Of a stretch of 64,000 nt of DNA, positions 46,618-57,966 are shown piece by piece (position 1 is the first letter of the stretch; every line of letters begins with the position of its first letter). Made by a program: the position numbers and the translations under genes. Below the pieces are notes generated by a model. That model did no database searches. It was not told the origin of the DNA and worked only from the letters and a program-made list of their open reading frames with translations. Origin of the DNA: Aliiglaciecola sp. 3_MG-2023 (GTDB lineage Bacteria > Pseudomonadota > Gammaproteobacteria > Enterobacterales > Alteromonadaceae); the NCBI RefSeq assembly GCF_030548205.1, contig NZ_JAUORV010000009.1, positions 150,337 through 214,336 of the forward strand, written 5' to 3'.

Positions 46618-47064
46618 TTACATCTTCCTCATTGCACACATAAATTCAGCAACACAGGCTTCTTGGCCGTCGACACTGGCGACGCCCTTAAATTTCCAAA
46701 TACCGCGTTTTTCTTTAACCACACACACATCAAAATCTAATCTGTCACCAGGAACCACTGGACGTTTAAAACGCGCGTTGTCTATTCCTGCATACAGGTA
46801 TAATTCATCGCTATTGCCTGCCGTTTTAAACCCTAGGATACCAGCCGCTTGGGCCATGGCTTCAAGAATTAAAACACCAGGAAATATAGGCTTGCCAGGG
46901 AAATGGCCAGTGAAACACGGCTCATTAAAGGTTACATTTTTATAGGCTTTGATGGTTTCACCTAGAACGTATTCAGTCACTCTATCAATCAGTAGAAAAG
47001 GATACCTATGGGGTAAAAGCGCCATAATTTCTTCGATTTCGATAGTGTTCAAATTGTCGGCCAA
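46618..47064 (-). CDS. fabZ: 3-hydroxyacyl-ACP dehydratase FabZ
   Basis: FabZ dehydrates 3-hydroxyacyl-ACP in fatty acid elongation and competes with LpxA for 3-hydroxymyristoyl-ACP. The hot-dog fold signature [20 protein letters not shown] holds the catalytic His and Glu near 54 and 68. The start is TTG at 47064: an AAGGAG box lies eight bases before it and no nearby ATG fits. 148 residues, normal length. Confidence 0.97.
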   Translation of the reverse strand: MADNLNTIEIEEIMALLPHRYPFLLIDRVTEYVLGETIKAYKNVTFNEPCFTGHFPGKPIFPGVLILEAMAQAAGILGFKTAGNSDELYLYAGIDNARFKRPVVPGDRLDFDVCVVKEKRGIWKFKGVASVDGQEACVAEFMCAMRKM

Positions 47065-47102
47065 AGGCTGATCTCCTTTATGAAGTAATGGTGTCGCCCC
47101 AA

Positions 47103-48137
47103 TTACTTTGTAGTTTGTTGTTTTTCTAAAACTTTGACACGTTTAGCAATAGACGAAATTTTCTTGAGTTGAACCGCATTTTTACGCCACTCTAAATTTG
47201 GTACCGCCGGCATACCAGAAGAATATAAACCAGGTACGGTTACACTCTTGGTCACCATGCTCATTCCAGTAAAGTGCGAGTTATCGCAGACTTCAATATG
47301 TCCGTTAAAGCCACACAGCCCTGCAACGCTGCAATTTTTACCCAATTTAGTACTGCCAGCTATCACTGAGCATGCTGCCATAGCCGTATTTTCGCCAATC
47401 TCAACGTTATGGGCAATTTGTATTTGATTATCAATGATCACGCCATCGGCAATAATCGTATCCTCTAGGGCACCACGATCGATGGTGGTACTAGCACCAA
47501 TCTCAACACGGTTACCTATGACAACACGTCCCAATTGCGGAATTTTAATCCATTTACCTTTATCATTAGCATAGCCAAAACCATCACTGCCAATAACGGT
47601 AGCAGATTGGATTAAGCAGTGCTCCCCCATGACAGTGTTGTGGTAGATAGTAACATTTGCCCAAAGCTTGGTTTTGTTTCCTAATTGGCAGTTTTTGCCA
47701 ATAAAGGTACCCGCTCCTACTTGAACATCGTCACCCAGCACAACCCCAGACTCAATGACGGCTTGTGCTCCCACGCTTACATTTTCACCCATAATCACAT
47801 CATCTGCTATTACAGCTGATGGATGAATACCTGATGCGGCATCAGGAGTCGTATCAAGGGCCTGTGCAACTAACGCGAATCCTACATATGGATTTGCATG
47901 AACCAGCGCTGTACAAGGACAATGGGATAACTCATCTGGATGTAAAATAACCGCCTGTGCTCTAGTGTCAGCTAGATGACTACGATACTTGCTATTCGAT
48001 AAAAAGGAAATCTGACCAATGCCTGCATTCGCCAAGGTACTCAAACTATTAATCTGGGTATCTTCAGTATCATTGCCAGATAAATGGATGGTAGCGCCAA
48101 TAAGATCTGCCAATTGTTTTAAACTGAGTGACTGCAT
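47103..48137 (-). CDS. lpxD: UDP-3-O-(3-hydroxyacyl)glucosamine N-acyltransferase
   Basis: LpxD adds the second 3-hydroxyacyl chain in lipid A synthesis. After the N-terminal uridine-binding domain (1-100) comes a left-handed beta helix of hexapeptide repeats ([15 protein letters not shown] and onwards) with the catalytic His in [15 protein letters not shown] near 240, and a C-terminal helix. 344 residues (E. coli 341). It lies 14 bp after skp. Confidence 0.98.
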   Translation of the reverse strand: MQSLSLKQLADLIGATIHLSGNDTEDTQINSLSTLANAGIGQISFLSNSKYRSHLADTRAQAVILHPDELSHCPCTALVHANPYVGFALVAQALDTTPDAASGIHPSAVIADDVIMGENVSVGAQAVIESGVVLGDDVQVGAGTFIGKNCQLGNKTKLWANVTIYHNTVMGEHCLIQSATVIGSDGFGYANDKGKWIKIPQLGRVVIGNRVEIGASTTIDRGALEDTIIADGVIIDNQIQIAHNVEIGENTAMAACSVIAGSTKLGKNCSVAGLCGFNGHIEVCDNSHFTGMSMVTKSVTVPGLYSSGMPAVPNLEWRKNAVQLKKISSIAKRVKVLEKQQTTK

Positions 48138-48151
48138 ACAGGCTCCGGTGG

Positions 48152-48667
48152 TTATTTCATTTGACTAACTTTTTTCAATACTTTTTCTGAGATATCGTAT
48201 TGAGGAGTAGCAAAAACAACCGCTTGTCTGTCTAAAACCATATCAATTTTCTCTTCAGTGACAACCGCTTGAATAGCTTGCTGAAGAATAGTCACGATTT
48301 TAGTGTTTTCTTCTTGTCTACGTTTTTGTAATTTTTCCTGCAATGGTTTTGCTAATGCTTCAAATTCAGTATTAGCAGCTTGTAAACGCTCCTGCTCCGC
48401 TTTAATTTGCGCTTCGCTCATTGTAGGTGCGTTTTTCTTAAGTGTTTCTAGGTCAGTCGCTATTTTCTGACGCATAGCATCGACCTTTGAACCTTCGTCT
48501 TTAAATTCAATTTGTAATGCTTGCTGACTAGCAATTGCTTGCGGCATTTGCTGAATAACCGCTTCACGACTCACAACTGCAATTTTCTGTTCTGCGTAAG
48601 CAACTGAACTTAATAAAGCACTACTGAAAAGTGCAGTAACAACTAAGGTTTTAAATATTTGTTTCAA
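48152..48667 (-). CDS. skp: Periplasmic chaperone Skp (OmpH family)
   Basis: Skp is a trimeric jellyfish-shaped chaperone that carries unfolded outer membrane proteins to the BAM complex. A signal peptide ends at AYA|EQK (residue 25), then long coiled-coil arms rich in K, E and Q (about 60-130). The start is TTG at 48667 with AAGGAG six bases ahead. It lies between bamA and lpxD as is usual. Confidence 0.95.
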   Translation of the reverse strand: MKQIFKTLVVTALFSSALLSSVAYAEQKIAVVSREAVIQQMPQAIASQQALQIEFKDEGSKVDAMRQKIATDLETLKKNAPTMSEAQIKAEQERLQAANTEFEALAKPLQEKLQKRRQEENTKIVTILQQAIQAVVTEEKIDMVLDRQAVVFATPQYDISEKVLKKVSQMK

Positions 48668-48746
48668 GGGAAACTCCTTCCTGGTTTAAATTATGTTCTT
48701 AGCTCAAGCTAAGTATATGATTAATAATCTTTGATTAAAGTCGTGT

Positions 48747-51212
48747 TTAAAATGTTTGTCCAATATTGAAAGAGAAGAATTTAACGTCATCTCCAACACG
48801 TTCTTGTAGAGCTCTTGAGAAGCTAAACACCATTGGTCCCATCGGTGAAAGCCATTGTACAGAAACTCCATAAGAAGCTCTATAGCGAGTCCAATCACTG
48901 TAATCGGCTACAGGGTCTTCACTAATCTGGTCTAAATCGCGATACAAGCTATAGTCGAACTCAGTATCCCACACATTACCGGCATCAATGAATAGACTTG
49001 AGCGTACTGAATTATCGAACTCTTCGCCCACAAAGGGAGTAGGTACAATTAACTCTACGCCACCGAGTAACATAGCATTACCACCTAAGGAGCGAGAAGA
49101 AACGGCAACTTGGTCAGATTCAGGACCTAACAAGATAGTTTCTCCGTCGGGACCAACAATACTGGTTGGAGATAATTGCACGCCACGTGGTCCTACGGTG
49201 TTATTTTCGAAGCCACGTAATGTATCGCTACCACCAGCGGTGAAGTTCTGAGTAAATGGTAGTATTTGTTCAATCCCATTTGTTTCACCATAGCCATTAC
49301 CGTAGCCCGCACGTAATCGAGTCAGTACAGACCAACGTTGGTCACGACTAAGAGGGAAGTAGAACTTAGTATCAAATATCGATTTGAAATAATTGACGTC
49401 AGAATTAGGGGTAGTAATGCTAAAAGATGCACTTTGTGACGAACCTGCCGTTGGGAATATCCCTCGGTTTAAGGTACTACGTGTCCAAGATACTGATGCT
49501 AAAAAGCTTGAGTAATCAATAGGAGCATCTGGATCATCTTCATTTACGAATTGATTGTAGAAACGATCAGTCTGTTCATAGTTACTGCGTCGAGACAGCT
49601 CGACATCACTAAAGCTTAGACCAAAGTTAATTCGGTTAAATTCGTTGATTGGGTAACCTGCATTTACACCAATACTGTATTGTTTACTGTTGTATTGAAC
49701 GAGGTTTGCACTACCCGCATCAAACTCACTGTATGAAATACTGCCACCTAAACTGATTCCATCAATGGTGAAATAAGGGTCAGTATAGGATAGCTGAATA
49801 CTCTTTTGATAGGATACCGTACTCACATTAAATGCTATTCGTTTACCCGTACCTAGGAAGTTATCCTGTTGAATACCCGCTTGTAAGCTCAGTTTTGTTC
49901 TATCACCGTACCCTACACCCGCGTTAAACGAACCTGACGGTTGCTCTTTAACTTTATAGACGACGTCGACTTTATCATCTTCACCTGGTAAACGGACGGT
50001 TTCGAAGTCCACTTCTTCCATATAGGTCAAGCGTGATAAGTTGTTCTTAGATGACTCCAGTGAACTATTAGACAACCAAGTTCCTTCCATCTGACTCACA
50101 GATTGACGCAACACTTCATCGGCTGTCACAGTGTTTCCTTCAAAGGTAATGCGGTTCACGTAAATCCGCTTACCAGGATCCACCGATAAGGTTAATTTAA
50201 CAGTTTTGTCTTCATCATTAATTTCAGGAATGGTGGTGACTGTAGGATAAGCATATCCAAAGCGACCTAGGTACTTACTGAAGAATTCTTCAGTATAAGT
50301 AACCTCTGCTTGGTTGTATAACTCACCAGCTGTAAGCGGCAAAACGGCGCGCATGTATTCTTCGTTGCCTAGCAAGTCACCGATTAGGTCTACTTCTGAG
50401 ATGGTATATTGCTCACCTTCAGAGATATTCATTGTTACATAAATACCGTCTTTTTCTGGGGTCATGGAAACTTGAGTTGAATCCACTTGATAACGCAAAT
50501 ATCCGCGGTCTAAATAGTAGCTTCTCAAGGTTTCCATATCGCCAGATAGCGTTTGTTTTTGATAACGAGTTTCAGATAAGAAATCCCACCATGGCGTATC
50601 AAACTTCAATTCCATCTGTCTAAGTAACTCTGCATCAGAGAAGACTTCATTACCCACAATATTAATTTGTTGAATTTTTGCCGAGTCACCTTCTTCAAAC
50701 AACAGCTTCAAATCAACGCGGTTACGGGGCAATGGCGTGACAATGGCACTTACGTCAGCATTATATTTACCGATACTGTAGAAAAAGTCTTTCAAACCAT
50801 TTTCGATACCGGTCAAAACGGTTTTATCTAAAGGTTCACCAACTCGAATGTTGTTACCATCCAAACTTTCTTGTAGCTGCTCATCTTTAATATCGTCGTT
50901 GCCGTCAAAGATAATATTACTAATCGTGGGGCGCTCTTTCACTTTAACAACCAAAGTGGTGCCGTCACGAAGAATTTCGATGCTTTCAAAGTGAGTAGAT
51001 GAATACAGGCTACGAATTAACTGCGCCGAGCGGAAACTGTTCATGGTATCGCCGACTTGCACCGGCAAATAGGTCAGTGCAGCCCCCAAAGCAACCCTTT
51101 GTAAACCTTCAACTTTGATGTCGGATACGACAAACTCTTGGTCTGTAGCAGCAAATGCAAAGCTAGCACTGGACCATATTAATCCGGCTACAACTAACTG
51201 TTTAAACTTCAT
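48747..51212 (-). CDS. bamA: Outer membrane protein assembly factor BamA
   Basis: BamA inserts beta-barrel proteins into the outer membrane. A signal peptide (cleavage near [10 protein letters not shown]) is followed by five POTRA domains (about 25-425, first one [20 protein letters not shown]) and a 16-strand barrel with the conserved [21 protein letters not shown] loop (read as GGSDTLRGF), ending in the outer-membrane terminal Phe (FNIGQTF). 821 residues (E. coli 810). Confidence 0.98.
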   Translation of the reverse strand: MKFKQLVVAGLIWSSASFAFAATDQEFVVSDIKVEGLQRVALGAALTYLPVQVGDTMNSFRSAQLIRSLYSSTHFESIEILRDGTTLVVKVKERPTISNIIFDGNDDIKDEQLQESLDGNNIRVGEPLDKTVLTGIENGLKDFFYSIGKYNADVSAIVTPLPRNRVDLKLLFEEGDSAKIQQINIVGNEVFSDAELLRQMELKFDTPWWDFLSETRYQKQTLSGDMETLRSYYLDRGYLRYQVDSTQVSMTPEKDGIYVTMNISEGEQYTISEVDLIGDLLGNEEYMRAVLPLTAGELYNQAEVTYTEEFFSKYLGRFGYAYPTVTTIPEINDEDKTVKLTLSVDPGKRIYVNRITFEGNTVTADEVLRQSVSQMEGTWLSNSSLESSKNNLSRLTYMEEVDFETVRLPGEDDKVDVVYKVKEQPSGSFNAGVGYGDRTKLSLQAGIQQDNFLGTGKRIAFNVSTVSYQKSIQLSYTDPYFTIDGISLGGSISYSEFDAGSANLVQYNSKQYSIGVNAGYPINEFNRINFGLSFSDVELSRRSNYEQTDRFYNQFVNEDDPDAPIDYSSFLASVSWTRSTLNRGIFPTAGSSQSASFSITTPNSDVNYFKSIFDTKFYFPLSRDQRWSVLTRLRAGYGNGYGETNGIEQILPFTQNFTAGGSDTLRGFENNTVGPRGVQLSPTSIVGPDGETILLGPESDQVAVSSRSLGGNAMLLGGVELIVPTPFVGEEFDNSVRSSLFIDAGNVWDTEFDYSLYRDLDQISEDPVADYSDWTRYRASYGVSVQWLSPMGPMVFSFSRALQERVGDDVKFFSFNIGQTF

Positions 51213-51274
51213 TTATTAATATTCTTCCTAAGCACTCATAGCCTACTTCGGCAATGTAGTTTGTGTCATCCACA

Positions 51275-52624
51275 CTATAAACGCGCAATGTCATTATAAA
51301 ACGCTACTGTCATTAACAGTAACAAGATGATCCCGCCAATTTTAAATCCGACTTCTTGCACAGATTCTGGAACCGGTCGCCCAGTTAAAAGCTCTATAAA
51401 ATAATAGAGTAAGTGCCCACCATCAAGCACTGGAAGAGGGAAAAGGTTAATAATTCCCAAATTCACACTAATAAGCGCTAAAAAGCTTAAAAATGCGACA
51501 ATTCCAGCACTCGCTGTCATCCCTGCGCCCTGCGCAATCGATATAGGGCCACTTAAACTTTTTACCGATACATCGCCAGTAAAAAGCTTACCAATCATGT
51601 CGAAACTTAAGGTTATAAGTCGCCAGGTTTCACTTACTCCTTCAGATAAACCTTCAACTGGACCGTATTGTTTGTGAAATAAATACTCTTCAGGATAAGG
51701 TTCTAAATAGGTGACTACACCTAATAGACCCGTATCAGGATCGTCTGGCTTCACGCCAATAGTCGCGGCTACCTGTTGTTCAATGCCATTTCTATCGATA
51801 GTGATAGTAACATTTTGTTTCGGGTGCTGCTCAATCAGCTCAACTATTTGTTCCCAATTTGCCACAGTAGTTCCATTAAACTTGAGAATAATGTCATTCA
51901 CCTGCAAACCAGCCTGTGCTGCCGGTGAAGATTCACTCACTAGCGCAAGCTGTTTGGTTGGGTTAGTTCGAAATGGAGCAAAGCCTAAGCTTGCCATGGG
52001 TGACGTGGTTTCAGGGTCAAATTGCCACCCCGTTAAATCAAGATCCAGTGCTTTGTTGTAACCGTCTTTAGTTGTTACTTGGACTTGCGTATGAGAATCA
52101 CCAATTAGACGCATAACTTCATAGTTAACGGCTTGCCAATCTTTAGTTTCATGGCCAGATATGTGGGTAATCTGATCCCGTTCCTCAAAACCAGCTTGGG
52201 CAGCAATTGAGTTGGCCTCTACATTTCCAACAATAGGTTTAACCGCTTGTTCGCCTATCAACAGCATCAAATAAAGGGCAAAAATTGCGAATAAGAAATT
52301 CACCATAGGACCGGCAGCTACAATGGCAATGCGCTTGAGAACATGTTGGCGATTAAATGCGTAAGGCAAATCAGCATCGCTGACCTGCTCAACCCGCTCA
52401 TCAAGCATTTTTACATAGCCACCCAAAGGAATAGCCGCAATAACGTACTCAGTACCGAGTTTATCAGTGCGTTTCCACAACGCTTTACCAAAACCTATGG
52501 AGAAGCGTTCAACTTTCACCCCACAACGACGTGCAACCCAAAAATGTCCCCATTCATGGACAGCAACGAGTATTCCTAGGGCAACCACAAATGCCGACAG
52601 GTTACGAACAAACTCGAAAATCAC
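51275..52624 (-). CDS. rseP: Site-2 protease RseP
   Basis: RseP cleaves the membrane-bound anti-sigma factor RseA and so turns on the sigma-E envelope stress response; it also clears signal peptides. The zinc site HEWGH lies at residues 23-27 in the first helix, a second motif LFPLPVLDGGHLLYY in a late helix, and two PDZ domains (about 125-300) between. The GTG start at 52624 overlaps the dxr stop codon (GTGA), with GGAAG ahead of it. 449 residues (E. coli 450). Confidence 0.97.
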   Translation of the reverse strand: MIFEFVRNLSAFVVALGILVAVHEWGHFWVARRCGVKVERFSIGFGKALWKRTDKLGTEYVIAAIPLGGYVKMLDERVEQVSDADLPYAFNRQHVLKRIAIVAAGPMVNFLFAIFALYLMLLIGEQAVKPIVGNVEANSIAAQAGFEERDQITHISGHETKDWQAVNYEVMRLIGDSHTQVQVTTKDGYNKALDLDLTGWQFDPETTSPMASLGFAPFRTNPTKQLALVSESSPAAQAGLQVNDIILKFNGTTVANWEQIVELIEQHPKQNVTITIDRNGIEQQVAATIGVKPDDPDTGLLGVVTYLEPYPEEYLFHKQYGPVEGLSEGVSETWRLITLSFDMIGKLFTGDVSVKSLSGPISIAQGAGMTASAGIVAFLSFLALISVNLGIINLFPLPVLDGGHLLYYFIELLTGRPVPESVQEVGFKIGGIILLLLMTVAFYNDIARL

Positions 52625-53802
52625 ACTAAACTTCCTATAAACTGTTTTGCAAGGATCCTAACTTCTTTATCTACAGCTAAAATTCCTTCGATATCGTGTA
52701 GCGGCTGGCTTTCAATGCGCTGCAACATTTCTTCGTTAACCTGGGCAATTTGAGAAAAGCCAATTTGCTCTGATAAAAAGGCGTCCACAGCCACCTCATT
52801 GGCAGCATTGAGTGCTGTTGTAGCATGTTGTCCCGCGTCGCACGCATCAATGGCTAGCTTCAAATTTGGATAACGCTGAAAGTCTGGCATCTGAAAACTA
52901 AAATCCGCTAAAGCAGAAAAATCTAACGGTTTCACGCCTGCATTAATACGCTCCGGAAAGGCTAAACAATGGGCAATGGGGGTTTTCATGTCCGGATTCC
53001 CCATCTGCGCCAGTACCGAGCCATCGGCATATTGCACCATAGAATGAATAATACTCTGGGGATGCAATACAATTTGAATATCTGCCCCGTTTAAGCCAAA
53101 CAACCATTTCGCTTCTATGAATTCTAAACCTTTGTTCATCATGGTGGCTGAATCAACGGAAATTTTGCGTCCCATATCCCAATTAGGATGAGCACATGCC
53201 TGGTCTGGAGTAATATCCTTAAAGCTGTCTAAAGGACGATTTAGAAATGGTCCACCAGAACCGGTTAACAATATTTTGGCAATCCCTGAAGCAGCCAAAT
53301 CACCATATTGAAAGTCTTGTGGTAGACATTGAAAAATAGCATTGTGCTCACTGTCGATGGGTAAAAGTTGCGCGCCGGTTTTATTTACTTCTTGGATGAA
53401 GATATCACCACACATAACCAGTGCTTCCTTATTCGCCAACATCACCTTTTTCCCCGACTTCACTGCCGATAAAGTAGGTAATAACCCGGCAGCACCTACG
53501 ATTGCAGCCATAACACTGTCAACCTTAGGATCCGATGCGACTTGACACAAACCTTCTTCGCCTAGCAACAATTCACAGTTTAGATTTGCATGTTTAACGG
53601 CCTGTTGAGCCGAAGCGTAAGAGGCTAAATCTGAAATGACTAAATAGTCAGGCTCAAATCTAGTGGCTTGAGAAATAAGCTTATTAACATTGGAGTGAGC
53701 AGTTAACGCAACCACGTTGAACTGTTCTGGATGCAGTTGAATAACATCTAACGTGCTTTGTCCTATGGATCCTGTGGCACCTAAAATCGCAATATTTTGC
53801 AT
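52621..53802 (-). CDS. dxr: 1-deoxy-D-xylulose 5-phosphate reductoisomerase
   Basis: Dxr (IspC) is the committing step of the MEP isoprenoid pathway, turning DXP into MEP with NADPH. Features: GATGSIGQSTLDVI (NADPH fold), KEALVMCGD, and DSEHNAIFQCL with metal-binding residues, plus SVDSATMMNKGLE. The start is ATG 53802 (start MQNIAILG), one base overlap with the cdsA stop (TAATG); the eight extra upstream codons in the open frame are not needed. 393 residues. Confidence 0.98.
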   Translation of the reverse strand: MQNIAILGATGSIGQSTLDVIQLHPEQFNVVALTAHSNVNKLISQATRFEPDYLVISDLASYASAQQAVKHANLNCELLLGEEGLCQVASDPKVDSVMAAIVGAAGLLPTLSAVKSGKKVMLANKEALVMCGDIFIQEVNKTGAQLLPIDSEHNAIFQCLPQDFQYGDLAASGIAKILLTGSGGPFLNRPLDSFKDITPDQACAHPNWDMGRKISVDSATMMNKGLEFIEAKWLFGLNGADIQIVLHPQSIIHSMVQYADGSVLAQMGNPDMKTPIAHCLAFPERINAGVKPLDFSALADFSFQMPDFQRYPNLKLAIDACDAGQHATTALNAANEVAVDAFLSEQIGFSQIAQVNEEMLQRIESQPLHDIEGILAVDKEVRILAKQFIGSLV

Positions 53803-54665
53803 TAAGCCATCCACATCACGTAACAATAAGCAAATACTGGAAATGCAGCAGTGAGACTATCAATTCTATCTAGAATACCACCATGACCAGGCAGTATCTT
53901 GCCGCTGTCCTTAATACCCGCACAGCGTTTAAACATACTTTCGTTTAAATCGCCCAATGCAGAAACCCCGACAGTTAAACCGCCAATCAAAACATGCATC
54001 CAGATTCTACCTGGATCTACCTGATAGTGCAGAGCAGCAAAGGCAATAATTGCAGTAGAAGCAGCGATACCTCCAGCCAAACCTTCGAGGGTTTTTCCTG
54101 GAGACACATTAGGTCGCAATTTGTGGCGTCCGAATTTTACACCAACAAAAAAAGCACCGATATCTGCCGCCCAAACAATACCTAGCACATAAAAGATTAG
54201 CGACACACCGTAAAAGGGGTCGATATCGTACATATGAGAACGGAGGGAGACAACAGACACAAAAGTAGGGATAAGTGTAAACACACCAAATAAACAACGT
54301 ATGGCTTTACTCGTTCGCCATATCGCTGAAAAGCGTGGATAAGCAATAATCATAAGAAGTGAAACAAACCACCATATTGCAGCCACACCTAAAATATAGA
54401 CGTACAGACTGTTTAACGCCCCTTGGTACCAAATAAAATCAGTGGGTACCCAGTAAACTAAGAAAAGGCAGCAAAAGAGGATAAAAAACGCATAAATTGC
54501 TTTTTGAAGCCTAGGCTTAATACTCGACATATTAGCCCATTCATAACCACCTAACCCTACTACCAGAGCAATAAATAACTCAAAACCAAGTAGGGGTAGA
54601 AATAAAATACAAATTATCGCCAGAGGAGCTAAAATAACTGCTGTGATTATTCGCTGTTTTAACAT
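53802..54665 (-). CDS. cdsA: Phosphatidate cytidylyltransferase
   Basis: CdsA makes CDP-diacylglycerol from phosphatidate and CTP, the branch point of phospholipid synthesis. The 287-residue protein has about eight membrane helices and the family signature near the C-terminus (SVSALGDLNESMFKRCAGIKDSGKILPGHGGILDRIDSL region; key parts GDLNESMFKR and LPGHGGILDRIDS), and SPGKTLEG. It lies 31 bp after uppS. Confidence 0.97.
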   Translation of the reverse strand: MLKQRIITAVILAPLAIICILFLPLLGFELFIALVVGLGGYEWANMSSIKPRLQKAIYAFFILFCCLFLVYWVPTDFIWYQGALNSLYVYILGVAAIWWFVSLLMIIAYPRFSAIWRTSKAIRCLFGVFTLIPTFVSVVSLRSHMYDIDPFYGVSLIFYVLGIVWAADIGAFFVGVKFGRHKLRPNVSPGKTLEGLAGGIAASTAIIAFAALHYQVDPGRIWMHVLIGGLTVGVSALGDLNESMFKRCAGIKDSGKILPGHGGILDRIDSLTAAFPVFAYCYVMWMA

Positions 54666-54696
54666 AATTAGCCTTTGAGCTTAGGTGAATACATTG

Positions 54697-55425
54697 TCAT
54701 TTAGTTTCCACCTGCTCTCCTGTCATACCAAATCGTCTTTGACGCTCAGAATAATCATTAACTGCAAGCTGAAATGCTTGCTCATCAAAATCTGGCCAAA
54801 GGGTATCAGTAAAATAAAGTTCAGCGTATGCACATTGCCACATCAAAAAATTACTGATCCTGTGTTCTCCACCAGTGCGAATGAGCAAATCAAGTTCCGC
54901 TTGGTCGGCTAAAGCCATAAACTGATTAAAATCGGCTTCATTAGCGCTGTCGATACTCAAACCTTTTTCTACGGCTTGTTTAGCAAATGATTTAGCGGCA
55001 TTCAGAATGTCCCAACGCCCACCGTAATTGGCAGCAACATTAAGGGTTAATGCGCGATTGTTTTCCGTCAGTTTTTCGGCTTTTTTAATTTTTTCAACAA
55101 GTTTACTATCGAAGCGAGATCTGTCACCAATGACCTTTAAGCGAACATCATTTTTATTCAACTTCTTGGCTTCGCTATTTAGTACAAAATTAAACAAATC
55201 CATTAAAACCCCCACTTCTTCTGCGGGACGGTTCCAATTTTCACTGCTAAATGCAAATAAGGTAAGTGACTCAATGCCATTTTGACGAGCAAAGCGAACA
55301 GCAGACCGCACAGACTCAACACCAGCTTTGTGCCCGAAGGTGCGGATCTTACCCTTCTTTTTTGCCCAACGGCCGTTGCCATCCATAATAATGGCAACAT
55401 GTTTGGGGATATTTAGATTACTCAT
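54697..55425 (-). CDS. uppS: Undecaprenyl pyrophosphate synthase
   Basis: UppS (IspU) adds eight isoprene units in cis to farnesyl diphosphate to make the lipid carrier for cell wall and O-antigen. The catalytic site is MDGNGRWAKKKG near residue 14; other motifs are FAFSSENWNRP and the C-terminal LLIRTGGEHRISNFLMWQ and LWPDFDEQAF. Length 242 is normal. Confidence 0.98.
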   Translation of the reverse strand: MSNLNIPKHVAIIMDGNGRWAKKKGKIRTFGHKAGVESVRSAVRFARQNGIESLTLFAFSSENWNRPAEEVGVLMDLFNFVLNSEAKKLNKNDVRLKVIGDRSRFDSKLVEKIKKAEKLTENNRALTLNVAANYGGRWDILNAAKSFAKQAVEKGLSIDSANEADFNQFMALADQAELDLLIRTGGEHRISNFLMWQCAYAELYFTDTLWPDFDEQAFQLAVNDYSERQRRFGMTGEQVETK

Positions 55426-55451
55426 AAGGTAATAGGAATCAACCGTAAAGG

Positions 55452-56009
55452 TTAAATTTCCATCAACTCTTTTTCTTTATCTTGCAAAGCGCTATCGATG
55501 GTTTTTACAAATTCGTCGGTTAATTTTTGAATTAACTCTTCGCCTTTACGGCCTTCATCTTCGCTCAGCTCTTTTTCTTTTACCAACTCTTTTAGATCAG
55601 CGTTGGCATCGCGGCGAATATTACGCACGGCAATACGTGCTTGTTCAGCTTCGTTTCTAACCACTTTAATTAGGTCTTTACGACGTTCTTCTGTTAGTGG
55701 CGGTAATGGTATGCGAATAGCGGCACCTGAACTCATTGGATTTAAACCAAGGTCAGATTGCATAATCGCTTTTTCAACTGCCGCCGCGGCACTTTTATCA
55801 AATACCGTTAACGCTAGTGTTCTTGCATCTTCAGCAAAGATATTGGCTAACTGCTTAAGGGGTGTATCAGCGCCATAATATGGCACCATAATACTATCTA
55901 AAAGCGCTGGATGAGCGCGACCAGTTCTAATTTTACTTAATTGGCTCTTCAGTGCACTGATGCTTTTTTCCATGCGTTGTTTTGCATCATCATGAATGTC
56001 ATTTATCAC
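55452..56009 (-). CDS. frr: Ribosome recycling factor
   Basis: Frr with EF-G splits ribosomes after termination. The 185-residue L-shaped protein contains [22 protein letters not shown] [38 protein letters not shown] and the late [10 protein letters not shown] helix. The start is GTG at 56009 with GGGAG six bases ahead. Confidence 0.98.
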   Translation of the reverse strand: MINDIHDDAKQRMEKSISALKSQLSKIRTGRAHPALLDSIMVPYYGADTPLKQLANIFAEDARTLALTVFDKSAAAAVEKAIMQSDLGLNPMSSGAAIRIPLPPLTEERRKDLIKVVRNEAEQARIAVRNIRRDANADLKELVKEKELSEDEGRKGEELIQKLTDEFVKTIDSALQDKEKELMEI

Positions 56010-56056
56010 TGCAATCTCCCTAATTCTTATTATACTAATCGTTTTTAAAATCGTTG

Positions 56057-56800
56057 TTATTGATTGTCTGTGCCTTGATGGGAAATTGTTGTCCCTTCAT
56101 CTTCGCCTAAAACAACACGGCGTAATACGCCAGGTTTGTTCATATTGTAAACACGAATTGGCAAGCTATGATCCCGCGCCAAAGTAAAGGCTGCTAAGTC
56201 CATAACTTTAAGTTCTTTTTCGAGAACTTCTTGGTAACTTACGTTTTTAAGTAATACCGCTTCTGGATTGGTGACCGGGTCATCATTGTATACGCCATCC
56301 ACTTTAGTACCTTTAAGTACTGCATCAGCTTCTATTTCAATACCGCGTAAGCAGGCTGCTGAGTCTGTGGTAAAAAATGGGTTACCTGTGCCCGCAGAAA
56401 AAATCACTACCCGTCCAGATTTCAAAAGACTAATTGCCTCAGTCCAATTGTATGCATCACACACACCGTTGAGGGGAATCGCTGACATCAAACGTGCATT
56501 CACAAATGCGCGATGTAGCGCATCTCGCATGGCTAAACCGTTCATTACAGTGGCCAACATGCCCATGTGGTCTCCCACAACTCGATTCATTCCAGCTTTC
56601 GCTAACCCTTCACCGCGAAATAAATTTCCGCCACCAATGACTAATCCTACTTGCACGCCCATTTCAACTAATTCTTTGATTTCTTGGGCCATTCTATCTA
56701 GAACTTTGGCGTCGATACCGAATCCTTCGTCACCCATCAGGGCTTCACCACTTAACTTTAGCAGAATTCTTCGATATGCAGATTTTGGTGCAATACTCAT
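56057..56800 (-). CDS. pyrH: UMP kinase
   Basis: PyrH phosphorylates UMP to UDP and is regulated by GTP and UTP. The amino-acid-kinase fold shows [56 protein letters not shown] and [11 protein letters not shown]. 247 residues (E. coli 241). It begins the run of envelope and isoprenoid genes; a terminator separates it from tsf. Confidence 0.98.
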   Translation of the reverse strand: MSIAPKSAYRRILLKLSGEALMGDEGFGIDAKVLDRMAQEIKELVEMGVQVGLVIGGGNLFRGEGLAKAGMNRVVGDHMGMLATVMNGLAMRDALHRAFVNARLMSAIPLNGVCDAYNWTEAISLLKSGRVVIFSAGTGNPFFTTDSAACLRGIEIEADAVLKGTKVDGVYNDDPVTNPEAVLLKNVSYQEVLEKELKVMDLAAFTLARDHSLPIRVYNMNKPGVLRRVVLGEDEGTTISHQGTDNQ

Positions 56801-56874
56801 TTATTGGCTATTCCTTAGTTAATTGGATAAGGGGCTCAAACCCGCTAAATTTATCCGCGTAAATAGTACATATA

Positions 56875-56899
56875 AAAAGGCACCTCGTATTGAGGTGCC
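56875..56899 (-). terminator. Terminator of tsf
   Basis: A perfect stem ggcacctc / gaggtgcc with a 5-base loop is followed by TTTTTAT on the minus strand, 46 bp past the tsf stop. Confidence 0.9.
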
Positions 56900-56944
56900 G
56901 ATAGTTTATATGACATTGGCTTTTCGCAAAAGCGAAAGGCTCAA

Positions 56945-57817
56945 TTATTTCTTTGCGGCTTCCATTTGCGCTGCTACTTCAGCTGCAAAATCTTCTTCTT
57001 TCTTCTCGATACCTTCACCAACTTCGAAACGAACGAAATTGATAACGTCAGCACCTTTAGCTTTCAAAAGTTGACCAACAGTGTTTGAAGGATCTTTAAC
57101 GAAAGGCTGACCAGTCAAGCTAACTTCGCCAGTGAATTTCTTCATGCGACCGATAACCATTTTTTCAGCGATTTCAGCAGGCTTGCCTGATTGCATAGCG
57201 ATTTCAAGTTGAATTTCTTTCTCTTTCGCTACAACTTCTGCAGGTACATCTTCAGGCTTAACAAACTGAGGACTAGCTGCGGCAATATGCATCGCAATGT
57301 CTTTTGCCAAATCTTCGTCACCGCCATTCAAAATAGCGATTACACCAATACGACCGCCGTGCACGTATGCACCAAGGTTGTCACCTTCAACAGAGATAAC
57401 GCGACGAGGAGAGATGTTTTCACCGATTTTTGCAACTAGTGTGTCACGGGCATCAGAAACAGTCACGCCATCGATTTTGCTATTGTTAAGCGTATCCATG
57501 TCGTTGATTTTATTTGCAGAAGCAACATCAACCAATTTGTTAGCAAAGGCTAAGAAACCATCATCGCGAGCAACGAAGTCAGTTTCACTGTTAATTTCCA
57601 TCATAGTTGCTACACCATTAGCAACTTTAGTCATAATCACGCCTTCTGCTGCAATACGGCCAGCTTTTTTAGCGGCTTTTGCTTGACCAGATTTACGCAT
57701 ATTTTCAATTGCTAGCTCGACATCACCGTCGGTTTCTACCAATGCTTTTTTACAATCCAACATGCCTGCGCCGGTGCGCTCGCGAAGTTCTTTTACTAGG
57801 GCTGCTGTCACTGCCAT
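56945..57817 (-). CDS. tsf: Elongation factor Ts
   Basis: EF-Ts is the guanine nucleotide exchange factor for EF-Tu. The N-terminal UBA-like region ([26 protein letters not shown], key part [13 protein letters not shown]), the [14 protein letters not shown] core with the conserved TDFV and the C-terminal subdomains are present. 290 residues (E. coli 283). Confidence 0.98.
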   Translation of the reverse strand: MAVTAALVKELRERTGAGMLDCKKALVETDGDVELAIENMRKSGQAKAAKKAGRIAAEGVIMTKVANGVATMMEINSETDFVARDDGFLAFANKLVDVASANKINDMDTLNNSKIDGVTVSDARDTLVAKIGENISPRRVISVEGDNLGAYVHGGRIGVIAILNGGDEDLAKDIAMHIAAASPQFVKPEDVPAEVVAKEKEIQLEIAMQSGKPAEIAEKMVIGRMKKFTGEVSLTGQPFVKDPSNTVGQLLKAKGADVINFVRFEVGEGIEKKEEDFAAEVAAQMEAAKK

Positions 57818-57860
57818 TTTGGTTTCCTCAGCATATATAAATGGTTCTTAACTTAAGAAA

Positions 57861-57888
57861 CAGGGGCCGTAAATAATTACCGCCCCTG
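57861..57888 (-). terminator. Hairpin between rpsB and tsf
   Basis: A near-perfect palindrome (caggggc ... gcccctg with inner gtaa/ttac and one mismatch) followed by TTTCTT on the minus strand. A partial terminator that lets rpsB outnumber tsf mRNA is likely, as is known for E. coli. Confidence 0.65.
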
Positions 57889-57966
57889 ATGAGATGTTCG
57901 TCATTTTAATGTACTTACGTCACAGAAAGATGACAGGGTCACGACAACTAAGCCGTGCCTTTTTAA